Shown here one piece after another: positions 17,414 to 26,275 of a DNA stretch of 64,000 bases; the first letter of the stretch is position 1, and every line of letters begins with the position of its first letter. The notes under the pieces are model-generated. The model was not told the DNA's origin and did no database searches. It saw only the letters and a program-made list of their open reading frames with translations. The position numbers and the translations under genes were made by a program. Location: contig NZ_FOTK01000026.1 of assembly GCF_900114535.1 (NCBI RefSeq), positions 29,478 through 93,477 on the forward strand, in the 5' to 3' direction. Source of the stretch: Methylobacterium pseudosasicola. GTDB lineage: Bacteria > Pseudomonadota > Alphaproteobacteria > Rhizobiales > Beijerinckiaceae.

Positions 17414-19117
17414 TCACTGCCGGGGACCGGCTTCGCGGGCATCGAGGACGGCCTGGACGAGGCGGCGCAGGGCGCGCAGGCTGCCCCCGCCCCAGTTCGC
17501 CTCTAGGGCCTCCCATTCCCACCACTCGAACGGGGGCACCCAGGCCTCGTCGAGGCCTCGGTCGGCCCGGACGTCGGCCAGGATGGAGGTCGCCAGCGGG
17601 CGCAGGTGCTCCGGCCCGGGGTCTGGCATCCGCAAGATGAGGCACCGGTCGAGGAGCGGGCGCGGGACGGTGTCCAGGCTATTCGCCGTGAGGATCCATT
17701 GGACGTGACTGATGTCCACGTCCGCCTGCAGATAGATGTCCTTGTATCGCGCGGCGGTCTCCACGCCGAGCTGGTTGATCAGGGCGTCGGCCGCGTTGCC
17801 GTTTTGCCTGGACGTGGCCATCTTATCGACCTCGTCCATGACGATGAGCGGGTTCGCGACCTTCGTCCGGATCAGCTCGCGCACGGGGGCGGAGAATCCC
17901 CCGCTCGACCAGCCCCGGGCCACGCCGGCCACGGTCATGGCGTCCATGGCGCCGCCCATGCTGTAGAGCGCCGGGCTGAGGTCGAGGACCTCGCCGTAGC
18001 GGCGGGCCAGGCGCGTCTTCCCGCAGCCGGGCTCCCCGACGAGGAGGAGCGGCGGATTCCTGACGACGTCCTGTCCGGCGAGCGGCCGGAGCAGCCGGTC
18101 AACGATGGCGTGCCCGTGGGGGCAGTCGGCGAGCAGCTCGGCCCGCACCGCCGCCAGGTCCGCCGGCGGCGTCACCAGCGGCAGCGCCACTCTCACGATC
18201 GCCGCGGCCTGCTTGACCGCGTCGTTCTCGCCCTTGCCGGCCTTCTGGACGTGCGAGACGTCCCTGACGACGACCACGCTCGGGACGCTGGGCAGCTCGG
18301 GGACCGGGTCGCTGTAGGTCTTGCCGTCCTCCGGCGCCGCGGCCTTTGGCTCCGGCAGCGGGTTGATCCCGGCCCGGTCCTCGCGCACCAGGCGGTCGAG
18401 CTCGGCGAGGTCGTCGACGGGTGGCTCCGGCGGGGCCGGGGGCTCGTCGAGAACGCCCTGGACGAGCGAGAGGACGTGCGTGAACCCCCTGATGATCGGT
18501 CCGCTAGACTCGACCTGCACGTGCCTGGACTCGGGCAGGTAGACGCCCACGTCCACGTTCTCCTCGTCGAACCCGTCGAGCTGACCGGCCGTGGCGAGGT
18601 AGTCGATCGCCGACCGGGCGAGGCCCCACGTCACAACGTCGACGTAGCCTGAGTGCGGCCTGTTCACGAAGTATTGGACGCACAGCATCGCGCAGCGGCG
18701 GTTCGCTTCGGCGCTGCCGATCGCCGCGAGCCAGCAGGCGCAGCGGTTGCCGAGGTCCTCCAGGACGCGCGCCGTCTCAGACAGGACCGGGCGCTTGCCG
18801 CCGCCTTCGGACATGACGTCGACGACGGCGTGGCACTCGTCCATCAGGAATCGGATCGCCCCGGCCGTAGGCGTGGCGAGCACGCCCTGCACCCCCAGGG
18901 CGACCTTCGGCGGCAGCTTGTGGGGGGAGGCCTCGTCCGCGAGCGGCCCCAGGACGGCCTTGGCGTCGGCGTAGACGTCGCCGCCGACCATCTCGGCCCC
19001 GGACAGGACCTCCAGCGTCGACGGGATGGGATGCTCGTCGCTCGGCCAGCGCGCCTTCTCGAACAGGTGGCGATGCTGGCGCACGGACGCCTTGACGTTC
19101 TCGAATACCTTGGACAT
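17414..19117 (-). CDS. AAA+ ATPase, first gene of a four-gene operon
   Basis: 567-aa protein. The N-terminal half is not recognised. The C-terminal half is an AAA+ module: Walker A LLVGEPGCGKTRLA (Lys ~367), Walker B LIVMDEVDK, sensor 1 WILTANSLD and the arginine-finger region RPLLDRCLI. It resembles the ATPase part of Lon-type or MoxR-type proteins but carries no protease domain. A likely remodelling ATPase; the substrate may be one of the co-transcribed proteins. Confidence 0.85.
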   Translation of the reverse strand: MSKVFENVKASVRQHRHLFEKARWPSDEHPIPSTLEVLSGAEMVGGDVYADAKAVLGPLADEASPHKLPPKVALGVQGVLATPTAGAIRFLMDECHAVVDVMSEGGGKRPVLSETARVLEDLGNRCACWLAAIGSAEANRRCAMLCVQYFVNRPHSGYVDVVTWGLARSAIDYLATAGQLDGFDEENVDVGVYLPESRHVQVESSGPIIRGFTHVLSLVQGVLDEPPAPPEPPVDDLAELDRLVREDRAGINPLPEPKAAAPEDGKTYSDPVPELPSVPSVVVVRDVSHVQKAGKGENDAVKQAAAIVRVALPLVTPPADLAAVRAELLADCPHGHAIVDRLLRPLAGQDVVRNPPLLLVGEPGCGKTRLARRYGEVLDLSPALYSMGGAMDAMTVAGVARGWSSGGFSAPVRELIRTKVANPLIVMDEVDKMATSRQNGNAADALINQLGVETAARYKDIYLQADVDISHVQWILTANSLDTVPRPLLDRCLILRMPDPGPEHLRPLATSILADVRADRGLDEAWVPPFEWWEWEALEANWGGGSLRALRRLVQAVLDAREAGPRQ

Positions 19118-19532
19118 GGGGGGATGCTCATTGAAACGGACGCGCAGGGGCGCCGAGCCGGGAGGCTCAGGCGGCGGAGGGGGCGCGTTTCGGTTTCAGG
19201 AGCGTGCTCATGGCGAGGATACTGTCAGGTCAGGAATCCGGCCGCAACGGCCGACTGAAGACTTGGTTGAGAAATCCCTGGGCGGAAGGGGGCGCGATTA
19301 TTGGGTGATCGGGAAGGCGATCCGTCACCGAAAAATAGCATGCCCCGCCCGGGCTCTCTCTGTGCGTTGGTCTAGCGCACCTCGACGCGGAGATAGCCTG
19401 GGCGCGAGGCTTCTGCAGTGGATCGAGGGCGCCTGAGACGTCCGGACGTGTCGGAACACTGCATAGTGTTGCGCGGCCGCCTCTGTGCGAATCCGGCGAT
19501 GGTGCAACCCTGTGGGGCAGGAGGGTTGCCCC
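19118..19532. other. divergent intergenic region
   Basis: Separates the leftward AAA+ operon from the rightward small-gene operon, so it should hold promoters for both. A 14-codon minus-strand frame (19167-19211, MSTLLKPKRAPSAA) precedes the ATPase gene and might be a leader peptide, but it has no clear ribosome site. Nothing else supported. Confidence 0.4.
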
Positions 19533-19946
19533 ATGCACATCGACATCAGCGACGTGGCGCGCGTCATGGCCGCGCTGTCCCCGGACGAGCGGGCCTCGCT
19601 CGACGCTCGGGTCGACAAGCTCAAGCGCGACGAGGCCTTCCTCAAGGAACAGGCGATCGCCGAGCTTCGGGCCATGTCCGACAACGAGGTGATCGTCCGC
19701 GCCCTGAACGCGGGCAAGAGCGCCGCGAGGGTCCTGTACGACAACCCGACCATGATCGAGATCGACGAGGTCCTTCGTGTGCTGCGCGAGGCCGGCTTCT
19801 CGCGCGAGGAGCCCAAGCAGAACATCGAGTTCATCTACCCCGGTGGGAAGCACATCGAGATCTACGGCAGCAAGGAGGCACTGGAGAGCGTGAGGGATGA
19901 CCTCTGCGGCGCCTTCCCCGGCATGAAATACAGCAAGGGAGCCTGA
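19533..19946 (+). CDS. hypothetical protein, tandem paralogue 1
   Basis: 137 aa with a strong AGGAGGG eight bases before the ATG. The first 60 residues are helical and charged (DVARVMAALSPDERASLDARV). The block EVLRVLREAGFSREEP recurs in the next protein, marking a tandem duplication. No known domain recognised. It opens the rightward phage-like operon. Confidence 0.7.
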   Translation: MHIDISDVARVMAALSPDERASLDARVDKLKRDEAFLKEQAIAELRAMSDNEVIVRALNAGKSAARVLYDNPTMIEIDEVLRVLREAGFSREEPKQNIEFIYPGGKHIEIYGSKEALESVRDDLCGAFPGMKYSKGA

Positions 19947-19949
19947 GCC

Positions 19950-20396
19950 ATGGAAATCGAGCAAGTCGCCGAGATGGCGCGCGCGTTCGCCGCGCTGCCC
20001 CAGTCCCACCGGGACTTCTTCGACGGATTGGTCGCCGACGAGCGGGCCAAGGACGCCAAGGACAAGCGGATCGCCAAGCTGCGGACGATGCGTGACTTCC
20101 AGGCGCTGGACTTCATCCTGAAGGATGCCCGCCGCGGCATGACGATCTTCGACCTGGACGTGCACGCGGTCGCCAGGGGGCTGGTGGAAGCCGGCTTCAC
20201 GCGCGAGCAGCCGCTCGCCGCTCCCGCATTCCAGGATGGCGTCACGTACGCCAAGGGCGACCGCGTCCAGGTCCGCGGGGTCGTCTACGAGTGCCTCAAC
20301 GACGGCGTGACGGCCTTCTTCCACGTCTTCCGCGGCAGGGACGGCCGGGGCGTGGAGAGCACCCGGATCACGTCGCCCGAATGGAAGGTCGTCTGA
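19950..20396 (+). CDS. hypothetical protein, tandem paralogue 2
   Basis: 148 aa, starting three bases after the previous stop. VAEMARAFAALPQSHRDFF and VARGLVEAGFTREQP align with the paralogue upstream. The C-terminal ~55 residues (GVTYAKGDRVQVRGVVYEC) look like a small beta domain of carbohydrate-binding or tail-fibre type absent from paralogue 1. Function unknown. Confidence 0.7.
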   Translation: MEIEQVAEMARAFAALPQSHRDFFDGLVADERAKDAKDKRIAKLRTMRDFQALDFILKDARRGMTIFDLDVHAVARGLVEAGFTREQPLAAPAFQDGVTYAKGDRVQVRGVVYECLNDGVTAFFHVFRGRDGRGVESTRITSPEWKVV

Positions 20397-20398
20397 CG

Positions 20399-20986
20399 AT
20401 GGCCGACACCCTCATGGACATGGTCAGGGCCGAGCGCGCCACCCTGGAGGCGGACCGGGTCGGCACGGTCGACGAGCGCCTGAGCCGGGTTAACGCCCGT
20501 TTCCGGGTCGCCTGCACGGGCGTGACGGCCAACGTCCACGCTCTCGGCCGCATCCTCCGGCTGCGCGAGCTGGAGATCCACGTGACCACGATGGACGCGC
20601 CGGTCGGCTGGCCGGCAACCTGGGTCGAGTGGGAGCTGGCCTGCATCCTGTCCCAGGCCCTGGGGCACGGCCCGCACACCAGCGCGTACGTGACGCCGAA
20701 GTTCACCGGATCCCTGGAGGCCGCCCGCTCCTTCGTCGCCGGCACGCTCCCCGGGTTCTGGGTCTCGTCGGGCCTGTGCGCCCTGACGGGCCACGCGTCG
20801 ATCGGCGCCGACTACAACGGCCCCGACGGCGAGCGCCTGCACCGCGAGTGGCCCACCGACCGGACGCCCTGCGACTGGAGCGAGGACCTGCCCCCCGGGG
20901 ACGGCCCGCACATCGAGGCCATGGCGATCCTGGCCTGCGCCGTCCGGGCGCTCGCCCACAAGCTGCAGCTGGAGGCCTCGGCGTGA
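20399..20986 (+). CDS. hypothetical phage-like protein
   Basis: 195 aa (MADTLMDMVRAERATLEADR). The ATG follows the previous stop by two bases. Contains a short Gly/Pro-rich C-terminal region and no recognised motif. The stop overlaps the GTG of the next gene (GTGA). Part of the coupled small-gene operon. Confidence 0.62.
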   Translation: MADTLMDMVRAERATLEADRVGTVDERLSRVNARFRVACTGVTANVHALGRILRLRELEIHVTTMDAPVGWPATWVEWELACILSQALGHGPHTSAYVTPKFTGSLEAARSFVAGTLPGFWVSSGLCALTGHASIGADYNGPDGERLHREWPTDRTPCDWSEDLPPGDGPHIEAMAILACAVRALAHKLQLEASA

Positions 20987-21304
20987 GTAAGCTCCACTAC
21001 GTCCGGGTCCGCCGGGCCCGCGGGCTGGCCATGCCGCTGCCGACCAAGCCGAAGGCGCGCCCGCTCGGGCCGAAGGTGCTCTGCTACTGGCGGGACGTCC
21101 CGATCCGCATGCGGGCCGATGTCGAGAAGGCCGGGACCTGGGACGAGTTCCTTGACACGATGGCGGCCGAGCAGGGGCACGCCCTGTCGCTCGACACCTT
21201 CCCCCCGCTTCATGATCGGGCAGGGCATCGATGCCGTCATGAAGCTGGTGCCCGAGCACGAGCGGCACGCCGTGCGACGGGATTTCTGGCGCGCGTCCGC
21301 GTAG
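20983..21304 (+). pseudogene. hypothetical gene with a frameshift in a C6 run
   Basis: From the GTG at 20983 the frame reads a basic protein (VSKLHYVRVRRARG). At the six-C run 21201-21206, removing one base restores a frame that continues RFMIGQGIDAVMKLVPEHE and stops at 21304, three bases before the next ATG. Unshifted, the reading becomes Arg-rich noise. Either a true frameshift or a sequencing error in the homopolymer. Confidence 0.6.
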
Positions 21305-21306
21305 CC

Positions 21307-21423
21307 ATGGACCGCAAGAGCGTGGGCGATCGCCGCAAGTGGGACGCCCTTGCCGACATCGAGCGCGCCCGCATCGCCGGGCCACCTTCCTTCTTCAGCT
21401 GGCTCTTTGGGAGGGCAGCATGA
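21307..21423 (+). CDS. 38-aa hypothetical protein
   Basis: Starts MDRKSVGDRRKWDALADI and ends FFSWLFGRAA. It begins three bases after the repaired stop of the preceding gene and its stop overlaps the next ATG (ATGA), a spacing typical of this operon. It could instead be the C-terminal end of the frameshifted frame. Confidence 0.5.
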   Translation: MDRKSVGDRRKWDALADIERARIAGPPSFFSWLFGRAA

Positions 21424-21662
21424 CGATCGAGCCCACCGAGTTCGACATGGTCGCCCTGGCGCGCCGGGGCCTGCAGGCGCTGCTCGACGACGCGGCCGCC
21501 GAGGTGGGGCTGGCGCGCCGGCACGAGCTCTGGGACCGCCGGACGGGGCAGCTGACGCCCGAGTCTGAGGAGGCCAAGGCCACGGCGTTCGCCGCCTGGG
21601 TCGAGGCCGGCAAGCGGCTGCAGCGCTTCGACATGCTGCATCCGGAGCCCGTCGAGGCATGA
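21420..21662 (+). CDS. small hypothetical protein
   Basis: 80 aa (MTIEPTEFDMVALARRG), helical and acidic. Coupled on both sides by ATGA overlaps. No family recognised. Confidence 0.6.
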   Translation: MTIEPTEFDMVALARRGLQALLDDAAAEVGLARRHELWDRRTGQLTPESEEAKATAFAAWVEAGKRLQRFDMLHPEPVEA

Positions 21663-21889
21663 GCCGCCCTGCCGATCCTGTGCCACAGCCCGTGGCACAA
21701 ATGCCGGCCGCGGCTCGGGAGGCCGTCGCCCGCTACCTGCCGGGCGAGCCCGTCGAGCCGGCGTTCGCCCGCATGCTGGCCGCCTACGCGCGCTGCGAGC
21801 GGGGCTGCCTCGATCGGATCGAGGGCAACCCGGAGTGCCGGGATCTCTGCAGGCGGGCCGGACGCGCCCTCAACGGGAAGGAGGACTGA
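21659..21889 (+). CDS. small Cys-containing hypothetical protein
   Basis: 76 aa with four cysteines in the second half (RCERGC, ECRDLC), a possible small metal-binding or disulphide module. The ATG overlaps the previous stop. No family recognised. Confidence 0.58.
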   Translation: MSRPADPVPQPVAQMPAAAREAVARYLPGEPVEPAFARMLAAYARCERGCLDRIEGNPECRDLCRRAGRALNGKED

Positions 21890-21891
21890 CC

Positions 21892-22371
21892 ATGCGCGGT
21901 ACCATCTGCCACAAGGACGGCCTGTTCTTCACCTTCTCGAACGTCAGCGACATGGTCTCGTCGCCCGTGCTGCCGCGTGCCGAGTTCGAGGCCTACTACC
22001 TCTACCAGGCCCGCCTTGAAGCCGAGGGGGAGCTCGCCCCCCGGATCGAGCGTGCCATCGCGCAGGGCTCCTCAAGCCGCGATGGCGAGACCGCCTACGA
22101 CGTCGTCCGCGGCAACGCCGAGCGAGTCAGCCTCAAAAAGATCTTGGAGCGGGCAGACCACCTCGGCGGGATGGACTTCGCGACCGCGCTTGGCCTGCTG
22201 AAGGCCGCGGTTCGCGTCCGCCGATTAGGGTGGGAGCGTCACGTCGTCAGCGAGGACCGTGGAAACGGCGTGCCGGTCCTTTCCCTCAAGCCTTCGATCT
22301 GGGACGGCATCGATCCCTATCACCCCTGCTCGGACGACGTGCTCGCCACCGACTGGGAGGTCGTGCAGTGA
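21892..22371 (+). CDS. protein with C-terminal DUF2829 (Tad2-like) domain
   Basis: 159 aa. Residues ~96-159 match the DUF2829 pattern: MDFATALGLLKAAVRVRRLGW at the start, then DVLATDWEVV at the end. DUF2829 includes Tad2, a phage protein that sequesters the signalling nucleotide of Thoeris defence. The N-terminal ~95 residues are extra and unrecognised. Many DUF2829 proteins have no tested role, so an anti-defence function is only a possibility, though notable next to SIR2 systems. Stop overlaps the next GTG (GTGA). Confidence 0.62.
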   Translation: MRGTICHKDGLFFTFSNVSDMVSSPVLPRAEFEAYYLYQARLEAEGELAPRIERAIAQGSSSRDGETAYDVVRGNAERVSLKKILERADHLGGMDFATALGLLKAAVRVRRLGWERHVVSEDRGNGVPVLSLKPSIWDGIDPYHPCSDDVLATDWEVVQ

Positions 22372-22475
22372 CCCGCCCCGCCCCCTCGGCCGCCCTACTC
22401 GCCAAGCTCGCCCGGCGGTTCGGGTACGCCCCCGGGCACGCCGCCTGGGTCGCCCGGCAGACGGATCGCCAGGTC
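22368..22475 (+). pseudogene. truncated small gene at a junction
   Basis: A GTG overlapping the previous stop opens a frame reading VTRPAPSAALLAKLARRFG and then APGHAAWVARQTDRQ, plausible protein in the style of the operon. After ~22475 it runs only through the antisense of oppositely oriented genes, so the real 3' end appears lost at a recombination point. Confidence 0.4.
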
Positions 22476-22625
22476 CTGTGCGAGGGTCTCCATGACGGCG
22501 GTGGGGATCTCCGACCCGTCCAGGGTGTCCAGCAGCACCGGGAATCCGCTTCCGCCGAAAGTCAGCTGCACGTTCAGCCAGCCGGGTTCGCGCCGGCTCG
22601 GGTCGATGTCGAGGACGTAGCGCAC
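22395..22625 (-). CDS. small hypothetical protein partner of DUF433 gene
   Basis: 76 codons from a GTG (reading RYVLDIDPSRREPGWLNVQ). The first ~50 residues look like real protein; the Pro/Gly-rich tail overlaps the truncated gene on the other strand and may be fused sequence. It starts directly after the DUF433 stop, where toxin-antitoxin pairs usually place the partner gene, but it does not resemble the usual Mut7-C toxin. Confidence 0.42.
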   Translation of the reverse strand: MRYVLDIDPSRREPGWLNVQLTFGGSGFPVLLDTLDGSEIPTAVMETLAQDLAIRLPGDPGGVPGGVPEPPGELGE

Positions 22626-22970
22626 TCAGCTCTCCTCGCCCGGCAAGCTAGCCCGGATCGCGGCCCAGCGCCTAACGGCATCGACAGCCCCGGGCGGCAA
22701 CGTCGGGTAATCCTCGTGGATGTCCCGATCGGAGTGGCCGGCGCGGAGGTAGGCGAGGATCGTCTCGGCGGGAACCCTGGTCCCGGCCACGCAGGGATCG
22801 CCGCTCATGACAGCGGGGTCGCTGACGACTGTGGGCCGGACGGCCTCGGCCGCGGGCAGCCCCAGGAACTCGCGGGCCCACCTGTCGATGGGATCGTCCG
22901 GATCCCGGACGGGGCGCTCCAGGCCGGCGAGGACGCGGATCGACTCAGGGGGATACTCGTCGTCGGGCAT
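22626..22970 (-). CDS. DUF433 domain protein (antitoxin-like)
   Basis: 114 aa. The C-terminal half is a DUF433 small winged-helix/HTH domain: SGDPCVAGTRVPAETILAYL, then AGHSDRDIHEDYPTL and VDAVRRWA. DUF433 proteins are usually antitoxins or DNA-binding partners of PIN-like toxins. The start at MPDDEYPPES is preferred to upstream codons of low complexity. Head-on to the operon to its left and divergent from 23063. Confidence 0.75.
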   Translation of the reverse strand: MPDDEYPPESIRVLAGLERPVRDPDDPIDRWAREFLGLPAAEAVRPTVVSDPAVMSGDPCVAGTRVPAETILAYLRAGHSDRDIHEDYPTLPPGAVDAVRRWAAIRASLPGEES

Positions 22971-23062
22971 GCCCCGGATTCTCGGGCCGCCCCGCCCAGG
23001 AAGCAAGCCCGCGTGAATACGGGGTACCCGGTCGTGTGCTCGTTCGGGTGAGGGAGGGGACG

Positions 23063-23656
23063 ATGGCGAGACGAGAGGACATCCAGAAGCGGCTCGGCGA
23101 GATCGAGGCTGCGCTGCGGGACGTCGAAGCCGAGAAGCGGCGGCACCAGCTCACATTGAGCATGGTCAACACGGCGCTCGGCATCGCCACCAGGGCTGCG
23201 CATGGCGTGCTCCACCGCGAGCTGCAGAGACTGATGGACGAGCGGAGCCACCTGCAGCGCGAGCTCACAAACCTGGGCAAGCCGAAGCCGCCCGTAGGGT
23301 TCGAGCTCATCGACGCCGAAGAGGCGCAGGAAGAGGAGGGCCATCTCTACCTCGTGCTGACCGAGCGCGACACGGACGGCGAGGTCGAGGGCCACACTGA
23401 TCTCCACCGCATTGATCCGATTTCTACTCGCTCTGCGTCGATCTGGTACGACATCAATGTTCCGGGGCTGAGAGGACCAAAGTTCCGTTCTCTCTCAGAC
23501 AGGATGCGGCAAGCGGCTCAGTCGCTTTGTGGCTCGCCACCGTCGATGGGACATTCACCGCGGCGGCTGGACCGCCGCGGGAACGGCATCCGATGCGGTA
23601 CGACCATGAGAACTTACAGAACCAGCATCGAGCGGCATCCCTGCTCGATGCTTTAA
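23063..23656 (+). CDS. coiled-coil hypothetical protein
   Basis: GAGGGAGGGGA precedes the ATG. The first ~75 residues form a coiled coil (REDIQKRLGEIEAALRDVEAE), then FELIDAEEAQEEEGHLYLVL. The last ~65 codons (after ~23420) change to lower GC and an atypical composition and overlap the next gene by 64 bases, so the natural C-terminus may have been lost. 197 aa as it stands. Confidence 0.55.
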   Translation: MARREDIQKRLGEIEAALRDVEAEKRRHQLTLSMVNTALGIATRAAHGVLHRELQRLMDERSHLQRELTNLGKPKPPVGFELIDAEEAQEEEGHLYLVLTERDTDGEVEGHTDLHRIDPISTRSASIWYDINVPGLRGPKFRSLSDRMRQAAQSLCGSPPSMGHSPRRLDRRGNGIRCGTTMRTYRTSIERHPCSML

Positions 23657-24255
23657 AAGACAAGCTCACTGGCGCCGACGACAAACCGGAAGTCGCCGCT
23701 GTCATGCGGTCCCCGAGGTGGTCAGCCCATTGGCGCCTATGCAACGTCTCTGGCGTACACGTCTACAGGACACCCCGAGGCTGGTGCGCGGACCTGGCGT
23801 TCCGAGACTTGCCGGCCGGCGTGCCCACGTTGATCGGGAATTCCCAGCCATTCGGGACACGGGAGGAGGCGTTGGACAACGCCGTCCTCAAGCTGTTCAT
23901 CTGTGCCGAGACCGAGAAGGCATGGATGGCCGACTTTCACGCCAACATGCGGTGGTTCGCCTTCGACGGGATCATGGTGCCGGTCGACCCGGATTACCTC
24001 CCGGGCAGGGGAGCCGAGCTGGCGCGGGAGGGCTACACCCGCGATCACGCCCTCGGGAGGCTGGCGTACCTCAGGCACATCGTTTCGGGCGACGAACCCG
24101 TGACTGAAGAAGCCTTCGCGGCGGCGAACGACGAGATCCGACAGCGTCTTGCCATAGTCTGCGAGATCGCGATGTCGCTCGGTCTTACGGAATTCACGCT
24201 CGCAGACGGTCTTTGGTCCGAATACATGCCGACGGTACCAGGACCGATGCAGTGA
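23593..24255 (+). CDS. hypothetical protein abutting the transposon end
   Basis: 220 aa (MRYDHENLQNQHRAASLL). Recognisable only as a globular protein with VHVYRTPRGWCADLAF and LTEFTLADGLWSEY. Its TGA stop is made by the first three bases of the candidate left end of the Tn7-like element (24253), so the gene is probably truncated by the insertion. Function unknown. Confidence 0.6.
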   Translation: MRYDHENLQNQHRAASLLDALKDKLTGADDKPEVAAVMRSPRWSAHWRLCNVSGVHVYRTPRGWCADLAFRDLPAGVPTLIGNSQPFGTREEALDNAVLKLFICAETEKAWMADFHANMRWFAFDGIMVPVDPDYLPGRGAELAREGYTRDHALGRLAYLRHIVSGDEPVTEEAFAAANDEIRQRLAIVCEIAMSLGLTEFTLADGLWSEYMPTVPGPMQ

Positions 24256-24286
24256 CAACGGTGTCCCGCGCCCGACCTGCACCGAA
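24253..24286 (+). repeat. candidate transposon left terminal repeat
   Basis: Starts TGACAAC, spacer of five, then CCCGCGCCCGACC and TGCACCGAA. Against the complement of 30683-30717 it matches 6 of 7, then 17 of 22 bases after a one-base gap, by hand count. Lies 22 bases beyond the end of tniQ. Confidence 0.45.
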
Positions 24287-24307
24287 CGGCCATCTTGTTG
24301 AGAACGA

Positions 24308-26275
24308 TCAGGCGGGGATGACCTTCCGCGTTCTGGATCGTGGTGAGCCTTCGTGGTGCCTCGTGGGCCTGATTGTGCCTCGAAGCGGACAACCGACCAG
24401 GGCAGCATCGAGAGCCTGTGTCCGTTCGTAGATGGGCGTCGTGGTCACTGTCTCGTCAAAGGCGATGACACAGCCAGCGGCGGCCAAGCGCCTACGCACT
24501 ACGCGTGGGTCGAGGAAGCGGGCCTGACAGATGTCGGTGATGCTTTGGTACCTCGCCGTAAACGCCTCGAAGCTCTCGCGGGTGACCACGGCCAGCTTCC
24601 TCCGGGTCGTCGGGCAGAATTCCTTGACGACAGCCATTTGCCCAAGTCGGATCAGGGCCTCCACCACCTCACGCCTGAGACCCGGCAAGGTCCGATAGAT
24701 CTCGCGCTTGGTCAGGTTGTGGCGGGAGGGGCCGCTCCCCTGTAGCACCCGCGTCACCTCGTCGGCATCGACGAGCAGGTGCTCGTAGCGCCGGCTACCG
24801 TGCAGGTATCCCTTCCAGGTCAGCCTGCCGTCGAGGACCAAGCCCACCAAGTCCCCGATGTTGGTCGACGCAATGAAGCATGCGCGACCGAGGTTCACCT
24901 GACGACGGGTAGGTGCCCCGACCGGGACCGCTCCCTCGAACAGGCGGTCCATGAACGCGTCGAGATCGCCACGGGCCATGCGGTGCCGGGCCTTGTTGAT
25001 CTCGCGGGAGCCGAACAGGGTACGCACATGTCCCCGGGCGACCAGTTCCAGGAGGTGCTTCTTCGGCACGCCCAAGGCCTTCACGACGTCGTCGACCTTG
25101 AGCCCGGCACCGAACTCCCGCAACCGCTCCTCGAATTCGTCGACACGGATCGTGAGGCGAGGTTGGCCCGGGTCCCCCGCGGTGGGGGCGATACCGGTTC
25201 GTGCGAAGATCGCCTTCAAGGTCGAGGGCGACGTCTTGGACGCGGCCGCCGCGGAGGCGGACGTGTGAATCCGTCGCTCAATAAGTACCTCCCCCAGTAC
25301 ATTGCTGCCGGATGGGAGGGGCACGTTGTCGATGGCGTGTCGCCGGACGATGTCGCGGAGCCGCTGGAAGCCTTGGTCGTCCAGGTCGCGTTCGACGACC
25401 GCCAGGATGTGCCCGTAGGCATTCGTGAGCCCGACCGATCCGGCGGCATGACCCCGGACGACCAACCGGTCGAGAAACCTCTCGATGGAAGCCTCACCGG
25501 CGGCCGCGATTCGGAAGCCGGCAAGGGAGGCGGTCGCCATCTCCTGGTCGTCGAGATCGCGAATGCGGACACGACGCGGACCGAGGGTTTGGACGCCCAG
25601 CGACTCGCATGTCGCGATGGCGGCATGCAGGGGCACGCCGTCGAGCCAGTTCGTCGGCTCGCGCACGCCATCCAGACGTCGTGCGACCCATTCCTCGAAT
25701 TCGCCAGGCACCGCCTCGACGGCATCCGTCCGAAGGCTCGATAAACGCGGCAGGACTTCTCCCGCGACTATCGCGGAGAAGTCCACGACGGCTTGCCCCT
25801 TGGTCCGGGAGCTCTCCATCAGCCGAACCCCGTGCACGTGGCACGTGCGAACCTGGTCGACGATCCAATCCCGGCGCAGCCACGCCCGGGCGGCAAGCGG
25901 CACGTCGGGCGGGGCGCCAACCAGGTCATCGGCGATGCAGTGCGGGCAGAACCGGAAGAAGTTCAGGTGAGCCCCGCGCCAAGCCAGCCTTTCGTCACCC
26001 CTGCCGGTGAGAATGGCATTGCGTTCTCGTCGTGGGGTGGACAGCCTCAGGTTCACGGCCTGTGCCTTGGTCAAGCCGCCGAGGATGACCACGATCCGTA
26101 CGGCATCGTCCGTGCCATTGTAGACTTCGCGCGCCGTGGTCCCTTACGCCGCCATGAGGTGTGCCAAGGTAACGCCGTTGAGGGCCGCCAGACGAGAGGC
26201 GTAACCCGATGCCGGCTCGCGAAACCTGGGCGGAAACTTCCAGTCCAATGCCCCGGGCAGAAGGCCTGTGTTCAT
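24308..26275 (-). pseudogene. tniQ: TniQ-family targeting protein, in-frame stop
   Basis: From the ATG at 26275 (overlapping the tniB stop) it reads MNTGLLPGALDW, then ASGYASRLAALNGVTLAHL, the usual TniQ start, then meets TAA at codon 44 (26144-26146). The same frame then continues for 611 codons: FFRFCPHCIADDL and CHVHGVRLM (zinc-binding TniQ core), then HTH-like repeats such as TNIGDLVGLVLDGRLTW. Without the stop it would be ~655 aa. TniQ links transposase to target choice. Restart at the GTG at 26092 would lose the N-terminal block, so activity is doubtful unless the stop is read through or is a sequence error. Confidence 0.85.

Noticed and set aside
19167..19211. 14-codon leader peptide before the AAA+ operon
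   Set aside because: Too short and lacking a ribosome site to call as a gene; noted in the gap entry only.
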